Shown here: piece after piece, positions 9,299 through 18,541 of the stretch
Numbering within the stretch: the stretch's first letter is position 1
Layout of the letters: every line of letters starts with the position of its first letter
Origin: Marinilabiliales bacterium
Lineage (GTDB): Bacteria; Bacteroidota; Bacteroidia; Bacteroidales; ML635J-15
Assembly: GCA_002869385.1 (NCBI GenBank)
Contig: PKTB01000024.1
Span: forward strand, 496,001 to 560,000
Direction of reading: 5' to 3'
DNA length: 64,000 bases
The notes under the pieces: generated by a model
What the model saw: the letters and a program-made list of their open reading frames with translations, nothing else
Told to the model about the DNA's origin: nothing
Database searches by the model: none
Made by a program: the position numbers and the translations under genes

Positions 9299-9598
9299 AA
9301 AAATCTACGATGCTTAGAGTTCAAAGGATTTTGAATTCTATCTTTTTCTGAAGTATGTGTTTCAAATATTTAATCATAAAAACTGATTACAAATTTTCGT
9401 CAAACATAGTAATTATAGTGATATAAGGAACTGATTATTTACTTTTTTTATTTACAGACTTATTAACGTTTTTATAATGAATTAAGATTTTATAAATATT
9501 TGATTTTAAGGCTTAAAAAATTGTTAAAAGTCTAACCTTGCAATAAATCGGTCGTATAATATATAGACTACGAGTAAGAACAGTTAAAATGTACGATT
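9299..9598. other. Divergent intergenic region between tex and the Hpt-like gene
   Basis: This AT-rich stretch of 300 bases must contain the promoters of both divergent genes. TAACCTTG near 9532-9539 is one base away from the Bacteroidota -7 box TAnnTTTG, but I could not match it to a well-spaced -33 element. No coding frame, RNA gene or repeat was seen. Confidence 0.4.
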
Positions 9599-9940
9599 AT
9601 GGAAAGCAGATTAAATCTGAAGCATTTCAATAAAACTGAATTGGCTGATATGCTTCGCAATAAAGAACAAGATATTGAGGTCCTTATAAACAGTTATTTT
9701 CAGGAAATATATTGTTTTATTAAAAAGTTGCGTCAATCTGCAAAATCACAGGATAAGGAAATGTTTTTGAGATATGCCAGGAAAACTGCTGTTGCAAGCA
9801 AGTCTGTCTGTTTTGAGATTATGCACGTTTTAGCTCTTGAACTTGAAGATTGCGATTTGAACAGTCAATCAAAAGTCCTTGATTGTATTGATGATATGGA
9901 AAATGAGCTGGAGATTGTAAAAGATATTCTTGGGAGATAG
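9599..9940 (+). CDS. Hpt-like four-helix protein lacking the phospho-acceptor histidine
   Basis: This 113-residue protein aligns over its whole length with the genuine Hpt protein at 26780-27136. Both have LKHFN near the start. The key helix reads ARKTAVASKSVCFE here against SHTIKGSSRSVSFE there, so the phospho-accepting His is replaced by Arg and the following glycine is also lost. Hpt domains relay phosphate between receiver domains. Without His this one cannot, but it could bind a receiver or kinase as a decoy or scaffold (inference). It is a monocistron preceded by 300 noncoding bases and followed by tandem repeats. No kinase gene is adjacent. Confidence 0.7.
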   Translation: MESRLNLKHFNKTELADMLRNKEQDIEVLINSYFQEIYCFIKKLRQSAKSQDKEMFLRYARKTAVASKSVCFEIMHVLALELEDCDLNSQSKVLDCIDDMENELEIVKDILGR

Positions 9941-10047
9941 GCTGTTAGATGTTGGCTATTGGCTGTTGGCTGTTGGCTTTTGGCTGTTGGATATTAGCTG
10001 TTGGCTTTTGGCTGTTGGCTTTTGGCTGTTGGCTATTGGCTGTTAGC
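9941..10047. repeat. Short tandem repeat, GGCTGTT/GGCTTTT/GGCTATT units
   Basis: About 15 imperfect seven-base units of the type GGCTGTT follow the Hpt-like gene. One strand is thus enriched in G and T. It is noncoding and typical of slippage-prone intergenic repeats in Bacteroidota. The following bases up to 10313 hold no gene; they contain scattered CGTCATCGG-type words (10079-10090, 10205-10226) of a dispersed repeat seen again near 14.4 and 14.9 kb. Confidence 0.75.
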
Positions 10048-10313
10048 AGTTCTTTTACAATAGTGAAATTACTTCAGTCTTCCGTCTTCGGTTACCCAAT
10101 CATGTCATGAATGGTCAAAAAGCTGCTCCGTCATTCATTTTCCAGTTTGGTGCAAGCAAAACTTCTATAAACCAAGTTCGGTCAACCATATTTAGGCATT
10201 TACCTCCGTCATCGGTCATCGGTTATACATCATAAACAAATAAAAGCAATAGAAAATTTTCAGTTTAGATAATTTGCTGTATTTTTATCTTTTTATAATA
10301 AGAGTGCTTTAGT

Positions 10314-11351
10314 ATGGCTTTACCTGAAAAATATAATAATCAATTAGAAAGACTTGTCGGCGAAATTGACAAAGCAAAAAAGATTGCTATTGTTCCACAT
10401 TACAATCCTGATGGAGATGCTATTGGATCTGCTCTTGCCCTAGGTCTTTTACTTGAAAAAGCAGGTAAAAATGTTGACATAATCAGCCCTACTCAATATC
10501 CTTCGTTTTTATACTGGCTACCGGGAAATAAGAAAATTAGAGTACTTGGTAAGAAAACAGAAAACGATCCTAATATTTTTAAAGATATAGATTTACTTAT
10601 TGGTGTTGATTTTAATGCACTCAATAGAATAAACAATATTGCAGACAGATTCGATAAATCAAATGCGTTTAAAGTGCTTATTGATCATCACCCGTATCCT
10701 GAAGATTTTACGGATTTGCTTTTTTCTGAGACATCCTATTGTTCTACTGCAGGTTTGCTTTTTGAGATAATTGAGAAATCAAAATTTAATGGTTTGATTG
10801 ATAAGGAAATTGCAACATGTTTGTTTACCGGTATTATGACTGATACAGGCTCCTTCAGTTTTAATTCATCAAATCCAAATACCTTTAGAATTGTTAGTGA
10901 GCTAATGAAACATGGAGTTGATAAAGATTTAGCTTTTGACAGAGTATATAATAGTTTTAGTAAGGATAGAATGCGTTTTATGGGGCATGTATTGCTAAAT
11001 AGAATGGTAATAATACCTGAACTTAAAACAGGTTATATATATATTACGGCAAAGGATAGAAAGGATTTTAATGAACAGTTTGGAGATACCGAGAACTTTG
11101 TAAACATCCCATTATCAGTAAAAGGAGTTATATTTTCTGCGATTTTTATTGAAAGAGATAATTTTGTTAAAATTAGTTTCCGTTCAAAAGGTAGCTTCCC
11201 TGCTAATGATTTTAGCGCTAAACACTTTAATGGAGGTGGTCATACAAATGCTGCAGGTGGAGAAAGTTTTGATTCTTTACAAGAAACAAGAGAAAAATTC
11301 GTTACTATCTTGAAAGAATATGAAGAGACGCTTAAAAACTATAAATACTAA
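10314..11351 (+). CDS. nrnA: DHH-family oligoribonuclease / pAp phosphatase (NrnA-like)
   Basis: The 345-residue protein has the DHH-DHHA1 layout. The metal-binding motifs are IVPHYNPDGDAIGSAL near residue 25, GVDFNALNRI, LIDHHPYPEDF (the DHH motif in the form DHHP), and the C-terminal DHHA1 motif FNGGGHTNAAGG near residue 308. NrnA enzymes degrade short RNA oligonucleotides (nanoRNA) and, in several species, dephosphorylate 3'-phosphoadenosine 5'-phosphate. Six bases separate it from the first of three FKBP lipoprotein genes, suggesting one operon reaching to nadD. The length is typical. Confidence 0.92.
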   Translation: MALPEKYNNQLERLVGEIDKAKKIAIVPHYNPDGDAIGSALALGLLLEKAGKNVDIISPTQYPSFLYWLPGNKKIRVLGKKTENDPNIFKDIDLLIGVDFNALNRINNIADRFDKSNAFKVLIDHHPYPEDFTDLLFSETSYCSTAGLLFEIIEKSKFNGLIDKEIATCLFTGIMTDTGSFSFNSSNPNTFRIVSELMKHGVDKDLAFDRVYNSFSKDRMRFMGHVLLNRMVIIPELKTGYIYITAKDRKDFNEQFGDTENFVNIPLSVKGVIFSAIFIERDNFVKISFRSKGSFPANDFSAKHFNGGGHTNAAGGESFDSLQETREKFVTILKEYEETLKNYKY

Positions 11352-11357
11352 ACTTTT

Positions 11358-11915
11358 ATGAAACCAATATATACGATACTATTTATCTTTTTACTAATAG
11401 GTTTGATAAGCTCCTGTAATAATGAAGAAAAACAAGTAGAAGAAGTGGAATTGCCCTATTCTGTTGTTAAAAAGATACACAGAGATGAGCTATTGGATTT
11501 GAATAAAGATATTGTAGAAATCGATCATACCGTAATAGAGAAGTTTATTGAACGTCGTAAATGGGAAATGGAAATATCCGGAACAGGCCTTTACTATCAA
11601 ATATATGAGAAAACTGATGGGCAACAAGCTGTTGATGGTAAAGTTGCAGAGTTCTCATACACTACGATGATGCTAAATGGTGATGTTTTGTATTCATCAG
11701 AAGTCTCGGGTAACAGAATGATGCATTTAGGACATAATCAGGAAGAAATTGGGCTAAATGAAGGTTTAATGATGATGAAAGAAGGTGAAAAAGGACGATT
11801 TATCTTACCGCCTCACCTTGCATTTGGTGTTCCCGGTGATGGATATTTAGTTCCTCCTTATACAATTTTGGTATATGATATAGAATTGGTAAAATTACAT
11901 AATAAAGTAGATTAA
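11358..11915 (+). CDS. FKBP-type peptidyl-prolyl isomerase lipoprotein, single domain
   Basis: The 185-residue protein has a lipoprotein signal peptide with lipobox LISSC, so it is predicted to be membrane-anchored outside the cytoplasm. The FKBP fold follows: VDGKVAEFSYTTMMLNG, GLNEGLMMMKEGEKGRFILP, and the end PPYTILVYDIELVKL. It is the shortest of three consecutive FKBP lipoproteins; the next gene starts one base after its stop codon. FKBPs speed up folding at proline bonds, and an extracytoplasmic role in maturing surface proteins is likely (inference). The substrate is unknown. Confidence 0.87.
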   Translation: MKPIYTILFIFLLIGLISSCNNEEKQVEEVELPYSVVKKIHRDELLDLNKDIVEIDHTVIEKFIERRKWEMEISGTGLYYQIYEKTDGQQAVDGKVAEFSYTTMMLNGDVLYSSEVSGNRMMHLGHNQEEIGLNEGLMMMKEGEKGRFILPPHLAFGVPGDGYLVPPYTILVYDIELVKLHNKVD

Positions 11916-11916
11916 A

Positions 11917-12774
11917 ATGAGAAGATATTTTGTAATATTTTTATTGCCATTGTTTGCCATAGCTTGCAAAAACGATACTACTGATTTTGAAAAGCATGAA
12001 AGTGGACTTGAATACAAAATTATTACATCAACAGGTGGAGAAAAAGCTAAAGTTTGTGATGTGCTTATACTAAATTTTGAGTATGAGACAAAAGGTGGTA
12101 AAGTGATTTTCAATTCTGCAGATTCAGATAGAAAATATTTACGAAAACTTGAAACACCAAAACATACAGGAGGAAGTATAGAAGATGGTCTGGCAATGCT
12201 TGCAATAGGTGATTCTGCAATATTTAGGTTATATGCTGAAAGCTTTTTAAAGTTTTCAGAGCTCTACTCCAATATGCCTGATGATGTTGAGATTGGTGAT
12301 AAAATCATTATTAAGGTAAAGCTTTTGGATATTCTTAAAAATGAAGAGTTTGATTCACATATTAGCGAACAATATTATGAGTCTTTTGAAGCAGAAATGA
12401 AAATACTTGAGAAATATCTTAAGAATGCAAGTATTGATGTTGAACCAAGCGAATCAGGATTGTATTATATTGAAAAAGAAAAAGGCAGTGGTGACACTCC
12501 AAAATCAGGGGACTATATTACTGTTAACTATACTGTAAAACTAATTGATGGCTTTGTTTTGGAAACCACATTTGGGAATCAGCCATTCACATTTGAATTT
12601 GGAACCGGTAATGTTATCGATGCCTTGGAAGAAGGCTTGGGACTTATGAAGGTTGGTGGAAAAGCTGACTTTATATGTCCATCTAATATTGCTTATGGTG
12701 CTAAAGGGACAAAAGATATTCCTCCATATTCAACATTGATTTTTGAGGTAGAACTTGTATCAATTGCTAATTAA
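11917..12774 (+). CDS. FKBP-type peptidyl-prolyl isomerase lipoprotein, two FKBP-like halves
   Basis: The 285-residue lipoprotein has the lipobox FAIAC. A first, degenerate FKBP-like half spans about residues 25-140 (GLEYKIITSTGGEKAKVCD, then GGSIEDGLAMLAIGDSA, ending in KVKLLDI). A second, better conserved half spans about 180-285 (ESGLYYIEKEKGSGDTPKSG, GDYITVNYTVKLIDG, ALEEGLGLMKVGGKADFICP, IPPYSTLIFEVELVSI). The middle member of the FKBP trio, it is one base from its predecessor and 13 bases from the next gene. The second half is the more likely catalytic one because it keeps the usual end motif. Confidence 0.87.
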   Translation: MRRYFVIFLLPLFAIACKNDTTDFEKHESGLEYKIITSTGGEKAKVCDVLILNFEYETKGGKVIFNSADSDRKYLRKLETPKHTGGSIEDGLAMLAIGDSAIFRLYAESFLKFSELYSNMPDDVEIGDKIIIKVKLLDILKNEEFDSHISEQYYESFEAEMKILEKYLKNASIDVEPSESGLYYIEKEKGSGDTPKSGDYITVNYTVKLIDGFVLETTFGNQPFTFEFGTGNVIDALEEGLGLMKVGGKADFICPSNIAYGAKGTKDIPPYSTLIFEVELVSIAN

Positions 12775-12787
12775 AAAAAATTAAGTT

Positions 12788-13792
12788 TTGAATAAGATTT
12801 TAGTATATCTGAGTTTATTATTGATTTTCATATCTGCAATATCCTGCAATAATGGGAAAAGTACAGATAAAACTCAAAATAATGATACAATTCCTGATAA
12901 ACCGGAATATAATCAGGATAGTGCTTCAGAAGATGTCGCCATATTAATGATTAATCCTGATGGAGAAACAGAATATGTTGTTGGTAACACAAATAATATT
13001 TATAGAAAAACTAAATCCGGGCTTGAATTTAAATATATTGAATCCGGTAAAACTCAAACATATCCGAAAGTTGGTGATGTAGTCTATTTTGATATGACAT
13101 ATGCAACAGCCAATGATTCTGTGGTTTTCGACACAAAACTAATCGACCCTAATTTTAAAATGCGCATCACCCCTCCTTCGCATGCAGGTGGTTGTTTCGA
13201 AGAAGCATTAATGATGATGAGTGTTGGCGATAGTATGGCTTTTAAAATTGACGCAAAGAACTTTCTCCAAATAACACAAGGAAAAGTATTTGTACCATCA
13301 TATGTTAAAGAGGGAGATAAGTTTATTTTCAGGATTAAAATGAAGAAATTAGTTGATGGAAGCGATTATGCAATACAAAATGCTGAAACTTACAAATACT
13401 ATATTGATCAGGAAAATAGTTTGATTGAACGCTATGCCTTAGAAATAGACTATCCAAGAAAAACTACCAAATCAGGATTAAATATATTTACCATTAGTAA
13501 AGGTGCAGGTAAAAAACCTGTTGATGGCAATTTAGTTACTATTGATTACACCGCTGGATTTATCGATGGTTCTGTATTTGATTCGACAATCGAAAGAAAC
13601 AAACCATTTCGTTTTGTAGTTGGTAAAGAAGAAGCAATTGAGTGCTTGGACGAAGCTGTTAAAGCAATGAATGTCGGCGATCACTGTTTATTGATAATAC
13701 CGTTTAGACTAGCATATGGTGAAGAAAAAAATGGTGTGGTTGCTCCTTTTAGTACATTAGTTTTTGAAGTTGAATTACTAAGTGCAGAATAA
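12788..13792 (+). CDS. FKBP-type peptidyl-prolyl isomerase lipoprotein, two FKBP-like halves
   Basis: The 334-residue lipoprotein uses a TTG start (no in-frame ATG precedes the signal peptide) and has the lipobox SAISC, followed by an Asn/Asp-rich linker. The first FKBP-like half runs from about residue 75 (SGLEFKYIESGKTQTYPKVGD), and the second from about 225 (KSGLNIFTISKGAGKKPVDG, CLDEAVKAMNVGDHCLLIIP, APFSTLVFEVELLS). Its layout matches the upstream gene, so the pair probably arose by duplication with divergence. Its end overlaps the nadD start by 11 bases, tying nadD to this operon. Confidence 0.87.
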   Translation: MNKILVYLSLLLIFISAISCNNGKSTDKTQNNDTIPDKPEYNQDSASEDVAILMINPDGETEYVVGNTNNIYRKTKSGLEFKYIESGKTQTYPKVGDVVYFDMTYATANDSVVFDTKLIDPNFKMRITPPSHAGGCFEEALMMMSVGDSMAFKIDAKNFLQITQGKVFVPSYVKEGDKFIFRIKMKKLVDGSDYAIQNAETYKYYIDQENSLIERYALEIDYPRKTTKSGLNIFTISKGAGKKPVDGNLVTIDYTAGFIDGSVFDSTIERNKPFRFVVGKEEAIECLDEAVKAMNVGDHCLLIIPFRLAYGEEKNGVVAPFSTLVFEVELLSAE

Positions 13793-14363
13793 TAACGAAA
13801 TATTACTTTATTTCGGATCATTCAATCCGATTCATATAGGCCATATGGCCATTGCAAATTACCTTGCAGAGTTTTGTGATATAAAGGAGTTATGGTTTGT
13901 TATAACCCCTCAAAATCCAGTTAAAAAGTCTTCTACTCTACTTAATGATCGTGATAGACAGCATTTAGTTCAATTAGCAATAGAAGATTACCCTAAATTT
14001 AGGGTTTCTGATATAGAATTTTACTTACATAAACCAAACTATACGGTTAACACCTTAACTTATCTTAAAGAGAAATATCCAAATCGTAAGTTTAGTATTC
14101 TAATAGGTGGAGACAATCTTGAGACCTTTCATAAGTGGAAAAATTACCGAAAAATACTGGATAATCATAAAATCTACGTTTATAAACGCCCTGGTTGTGA
14201 AGTAAAAGAATATGAAAATTCTGATATTACTATAGTAGATGCACCTCAAATGGAGATATCTTCAAGTTTTATAAGGAAATCTATTAAGAAAAATAAAGAT
14301 GTTAGGTTTTTCCTCCCTCCTAAAGTTTATGATTATATATTGAAAATGGGTTGGTGGCGGTAG
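13782..14363 (+). CDS. nadD: Nicotinate-nucleotide adenylyltransferase
   Basis: The 193-residue protein catalyses nicotinate mononucleotide plus ATP to deamido-NAD, an essential step of NAD synthesis in the cytoplasm. It has the nucleotidyltransferase motif GSFNPIHIGHM (the HxGH box) near residue 11, the substrate segment ITPQNPVKKSS, GGDNLETFHKWKNY, and ISSSFIRKSI, the equivalent of the ISSTxIR box. The GTG start at 13782 overlaps the preceding FKBP gene by 11 bases and places the HxGH box at the usual distance. Length and motifs are normal for NadD. Confidence 0.93.
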   Translation: MQNNNEILLYFGSFNPIHIGHMAIANYLAEFCDIKELWFVITPQNPVKKSSTLLNDRDRQHLVQLAIEDYPKFRVSDIEFYLHKPNYTVNTLTYLKEKYPNRKFSILIGGDNLETFHKWKNYRKILDNHKIYVYKRPGCEVKEYENSDITIVDAPQMEISSSFIRKSIKKNKDVRFFLPPKVYDYILKMGWWR

Positions 14364-14373
14364 GATGACCGGT

Positions 14374-14471
14374 GACGGGTGTTTTCCACAAACTAATGAT
14401 TGAAAATTGATTGTTCTCTATGACCGGTGACCGATGACGGATGACGGGTGTTTTCCACAAACTAATGATTG
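14374..14471. repeat. Direct repeat of 39 bases flanked by GACCGGTGACC-type words
   Basis: The same 39 bases, beginning GACGGGTGTTTTCCACAAAC, occur at 14374-14412 and 14433-14471. Between and before them are GATGACCGGTGAC variants. Related CGTCATCGG words recur near 10.2 kb and 14.93-14.96 kb. The region between nadD and the next gene is otherwise noncoding. Confidence 0.85.
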
Positions 14472-14520
14472 AAAATTGATTATTGTTCGCCGCGACGAAT
14501 GATTATTGAATCTATAAATA

Positions 14521-14895
14521 TTAGCCTTTTATTTTAAACTTATTAAAGCTATCAACTCTTTTGCGGTCCTGAGCGTTAATTATTTTATAAATAACAAAAG
14601 GAATAGATATCATACCGGCGGAAATAACAAAGTAGCCTGAATCTCTGATAAAGCTATTTAATCCAATAAATGCTAGAGGAGCACCTAAAACCAGAATTGT
14701 CAGTGCCACAATAATTGCAATAATTGACTTCTTTGCATAAATATTATCCACTTCAGTATGAAAATCGGAATTGCATTTTTTACAGGTTAGTTGTACAGGA
14801 TTACCTTTCTCCTTAGAGAGCATTGCTCTATCAGAAACAAAAGAATAAAAGGAAGTTTCAGACTTACAATATGGACATTTGGTAAAAAGTTTCAT
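14521..14895 (-). CDS. Small membrane protein with zinc-ribbon N-terminus
   Basis: The 124-residue protein begins with a four-cysteine zinc ribbon: CPYC at about residues 8-11 and CKKC near 38-41. Two hydrophobic segments follow (IIAIIVALTILVLGAPLAFI and YFVISAGMISIPFVIYKII), with a basic cytoplasmic tail. I do not recognise a named family. The organisation suggests an inner-membrane protein whose zinc ribbon may bind a partner or nucleic acid. It stands between two stretches of dispersed repeat, and neighbours give no functional hint. Confidence 0.75.
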   Translation of the reverse strand: MKLFTKCPYCKSETSFYSFVSDRAMLSKEKGNPVQLTCKKCNSDFHTEVDNIYAKKSIIAIIVALTILVLGAPLAFIGLNSFIRDSGYFVISAGMISIPFVIYKIINAQDRKRVDSFNKFKIKG

Positions 14896-14961
14896 TTTAA
14901 ATTAAATATATTGAGTAAAAAAAACATCCGTCATCGGTTGCTGAGGCTCTCGAAGCACCGG

Positions 14962-16770
14962 TCATTTTTTCTTCTCTCCCACATCAATTGTACAATCTAT
15001 AACTTCTTTGTACTTATCGGGAAAGTTTGGTATGTTATTACCATCTGTATCATCGAATGTTTGAAGATATTTTACAACAGCCATCCATTCTTTCCCTTCC
15101 TGAATACCATCTTTCTTTTTATCAAAATCAATCCATGTGGTTTTATTGTCTTCGATTGGATTACCGTCTTTATCCTTTGGTTCAACTTTTATCAGACCGA
15201 GGGTCATACCTTTTATTTCACCTACAAACTCAAGCATATAAGAATTCGCTGTTAGGCTGTATAATGTTTTATCTTTTTTTGATAAGCTTATTTCTTTACC
15301 ACCAATTTTGATGCTTTTTATCTTTTTTAATAGTCCTTTATTTGAATCATATTGAACTTCTATTCCACTGTAAAAACAGTAATACGAAGGCTTCATCTTT
15401 GTCGCTACGAGTAATAACTCAATAATGTTTTTGATTTCTTTTCCGGTTAAATATACTTTTGCTAGTGGGTATCCCGGAAGGTCATCGTCGCCTTCACCTA
15501 AACTAACGATTCTGAAAACATCGGTAACAGTTTGAGTTCCATTATTACCAGGACGGAATTTATCTCTGATAACACCTGCAGCAATAAGTGTTACATCAGT
15601 TTCTTCACCTGAATAAGTATTAACGTAATAATACAGAGCATCTGCAATTAGTGGTCCGAGATTGCTGGAGTCGAGATCACCGTATTCGTCACATGTAAGT
15701 TCATAATCAGTTTCCGCTAATGGTTTAAAATAGCCAAGGTTCAAAGGTTTTAGTATTTCCTGATCAACCATTCTTATTCTACCTGCAATTTCCTGATGTA
15801 TCTTACAATCTCCATCTATTTTATCGTCAATTGGAATTAACTGATATTTAGCTGATAATATTTCACCTTCTTTTATATTAATCTCGAATCTTCCAACATT
15901 TTTACCTTGTGACCCTGTTTGAATAATTGGTGTTCCATTTACCCAGATTGGTTCAGATATCTCAGTATGAGTATGTCCGCTCACAATCAGGTCAATACCC
16001 TTAACTTTTTTTGCAAGATCAACGTCTTCTCCTGCCCACTCACCATGTTTGTTCTTTTCTACGCCACTATGTGAAAGGCAAATAATAAAATCAACATTTT
16101 CTTCCTTTTCCATAATCTTAACAATCTTCTTGGCAGATTTTATTGGGTCCAGGATTTTAACAGGTGCAGCATTTGGAGCTACTTGTTTTGCATCTTCACC
16201 AATAAGTCCAAAAATACCAATCTTTAGACCATCTTTTTCGACAATATGATATTTACGGATTATGCCAATATTGTATAAGTCGGCAAACATATCATCTTTA
16301 TCAGACTTGTTATCAAACTCAACATTTGCAAGAGTTAAGGCAGGAATTTCTCCGTTCATTAAACTTGTATTAATAATTTGAGTAAGTGTTTCAGGTCCAA
16401 AATCAAATTCATGATTACCAATTGCGACAACATCATATCCCATTTTTTGCATTAAACCCAACTGAAAACCATCAGTAGGTTCAAAAATGTGAAAGAACGT
16501 ACCCATTAAAAAGTCACCGGCATCTAATACAAGGGTGTTTTCAGGATATTCATCCTTGTCTTTTTAAATAACTGTAGCAATTCGAGAAAAGCCTGCCAGT
16601 GTGCTGTCATTATTTGTTTGACATGGTGTATATTCCAACTCAGGGGAAAACCCAGTAAGATTACTATGTAAATCATTTGTATGCAAAATAATAAGTTTAC
16701 CACTTTTCTTTTGACCAAATGCAATGCTGCTCAATGCTGCTGCTAATACTAATATTATAAATCTTTTCAT
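14962..16770 (-). pseudogene. 5'-nucleotidase / cyclic phosphodiesterase family protein, interrupted by in-frame TAA
   Basis: A signal peptide (MKRFIILVLAAALSSIAFGQ) leads into the metallophosphatase motif LIILHTNDLHSNL. After codon 68 a TAA (16564-16566) interrupts the frame, yet the same frame continues with KDKDEYPENTLVLDAGDFLMG. It then shows GNHEFDFG, LSHSGV, VSGHTHTEI and the 5_nucleotid_C domain to codon 602. The residue at the stop would normally be Glu, Gln or Lys. Intact homologues are secreted enzymes that hydrolyse nucleotides to nucleosides and phosphate. The second segment's first ATG lies after essential metal ligands, so neither piece would be active alone. Confidence 0.85.
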
Positions 16771-16934
16771 TTTTGATTGACTTTTTTACAAAACTATATT
16801 TTTATAATAACAGTTTTAAGTTTTTAATGTTAATGTTTTCCACAAATTGTTAGAATTTTTCCCAAAACAATTTGGGAATTAAGAGACTGTGAATAAAACT
16901 TTAAGTAAATTTGTATTAACAATACTAGCTAATT

Positions 16935-17678
16935 ATGCGTAAAAGACTTGCTTTCAGTATTTCGATAATGATTATTTCAGGTATTTTGTCATCTGTATAT
17001 GCTCAGATTGATTTACTTGTGTTTTCAACGGTTGGTACTAATCCGGTAGATAATCCGGTTTATGTAAATGTTGGGAACTTTTCACAGATATATTATAAAA
17101 AAGTGTATTTGAATTATGGGTTCGATTTTAATTTAACACAGAGAGAAATTAGACCATTTAATGCTTTTCAAACCGAATGTGCTTATCAATTCAACATTAA
17201 GGATAATGCATTATTAATTGGGGGGAGATATCTTTATAAGCCATCTACAGAACTAGTAAAGGAACGAAATTTACATTTTTATGCTAGTTATAATATGCCA
17301 CATTGGAAAATACATCTTGGTACAAACTTTAAAAGCTTTAAATTAAATAATTCTTACGCAGAAAATCTTGAAGATCAATCTACTGCAATATTAAAAGAAC
17401 GTCCTGGAATAACATATAGATTGCAGTTTTACTTGTTTAACAGATATGAAAATGAAAGAAATTACAATATTAATTTCATGATTACTAATATTGATTGGTT
17501 CATTATCGAACAAGAAACAAATCCTTTTGTTGGAGCAGGTTTCTATTATGATTTTAAAAATACAAACATCACAATTTATAATCATTTGTTTTATCAGACT
17601 GCAGGATTTAATAATATAAGGGTTAATTATTTTGGCTTATACAATAGAATTGGTTTGAAATGGAATATAGAATATTAA
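16935..17678 (+). CDS. Secreted protein of unknown function, probably an outer-membrane beta-barrel
   Basis: The 247-residue protein has a signal peptide ending near VYAQ. The rest is dominated by alternating aromatic/polar strands (for example KKVYLNYGFDFNLT, ALLIGGRYLYKP, NLHFYASYNMP, TYRLQFYLFNRYENE, NIRVNYFGLYNRIGLKWNIEY), as in small outer-membrane barrels. It ends with aromatic residues, as many barrel proteins do. No family was recognised. It overlaps the following phosphoesterase gene by 19 bases, so the two are almost certainly co-translated and may act together at the outer membrane. Confidence 0.7.
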   Translation: MRKRLAFSISIMIISGILSSVYAQIDLLVFSTVGTNPVDNPVYVNVGNFSQIYYKKVYLNYGFDFNLTQREIRPFNAFQTECAYQFNIKDNALLIGGRYLYKPSTELVKERNLHFYASYNMPHWKIHLGTNFKSFKLNNSYAENLEDQSTAILKERPGITYRLQFYLFNRYENERNYNINFMITNIDWFIIEQETNPFVGAGFYYDFKNTNITIYNHLFYQTAGFNNIRVNYFGLYNRIGLKWNIEY

Positions 17679-18511
17679 AATACTTTGTAATTGTACTTAT
17701 TATTATATCTATGTTTTCATGTGGATATGATGCAGACTTTAGTGGTTTTATTCGTTCAACAGATCGTGTAGAGAAAAGATTTGAACAGTCAATGCAATGG
17801 AATGCAGAGAATCCGTATCAGACATTGTATGTTTTAAATGAAAATTATAAATTACTTATCAATTCAGACTCTCATCTTGGCGGATATGAGAATTTCAGTA
17901 TCACAAAGAGAAGATTTATTGATGATGATTACTTGGCAATGGTACTTGTTGGAGATATTGTTACAGGTAAAGAGGAAGATTATTTAAAGTTTAATGATTC
18001 TATTTCTGAAATAATTAAACCCGTTTTCTCCATTGTTGGAAACCATGATTTGTATTTTGATGGTTGGAAGAATTTCTACAAATATTTAGGTTCTTCTACA
18101 TATTATTTTACCGTTGAAACTCCAACGGCAAAGGATTTATATATATGTTTGGATTCTGGAGGAGGAACCTATGGAAAATCTCAAATAGACTGGTTGGAGC
18201 AATTACTTGATGAATCCAGATCAGATTATCGTTATTGTACCATTCTTAGCCATGTAAATATGCTAAGAACAAGACGAACAAGCAGTGCAAACCCAATGAC
18301 AGAAGAAGTTGTATACTTACTAAATATGTTTACAGAGTATAATATTGATTATGTAATAAACGGTCATGACCATTTGCAGGATGAAGCTATTTTTGCTGAT
18401 ACAAAATATTTAATTACTGATGCTCTTAAAGAGGGCTATGAGAATGCTGGGTACTTAATCCTAAAAGTAAATTCTGATGCTATTTCGCATGAGTTTGTAA
18501 GATTGAATTAA
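17660..18511 (+). CDS. Lipoprotein metallophosphoesterase (calcineurin-like)
   Basis: The 283-residue protein has a lipoprotein leader with lipobox MFSC. Metal-binding motifs follow in order: NSDSHLGG (variant of the first DxH box), LVGDIVTG, VGNHDLYF, ILSHVNM and INGHDHLQ. Calcineurin-like phosphoesterases hydrolyse phosphomono- or diesters with a two-metal centre; the substrate here is unknown. The lipobox places it on a membrane facing the periplasm or surface. Its start lies within the end of the barrel-like gene. Convergent to the mtnA-aldolase pair. Confidence 0.87.
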   Translation: MEYRILKYFVIVLIIISMFSCGYDADFSGFIRSTDRVEKRFEQSMQWNAENPYQTLYVLNENYKLLINSDSHLGGYENFSITKRRFIDDDYLAMVLVGDIVTGKEEDYLKFNDSISEIIKPVFSIVGNHDLYFDGWKNFYKYLGSSTYYFTVETPTAKDLYICLDSGGGTYGKSQIDWLEQLLDESRSDYRYCTILSHVNMLRTRRTSSANPMTEEVVYLLNMFTEYNIDYVINGHDHLQDEAIFADTKYLITDALKEGYENAGYLILKVNSDAISHEFVRLN

Positions 18512-18541
18512 CAAATTATTTTACTTCTCTAAATTAAGCAT

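Noticed and set aside
9941-10047. CRISPR-like array
   Set aside because: Units of seven bases without spacers are a simple tandem repeat, not CRISPR; no cas gene is present.
16524-16724. Minus-strand frame of 66 codons near the nucleotidase start
   Set aside because: It is in another frame than the nucleotidase motifs HTNDLHS and lacks homology, so it does not explain the interruption as a frameshift.
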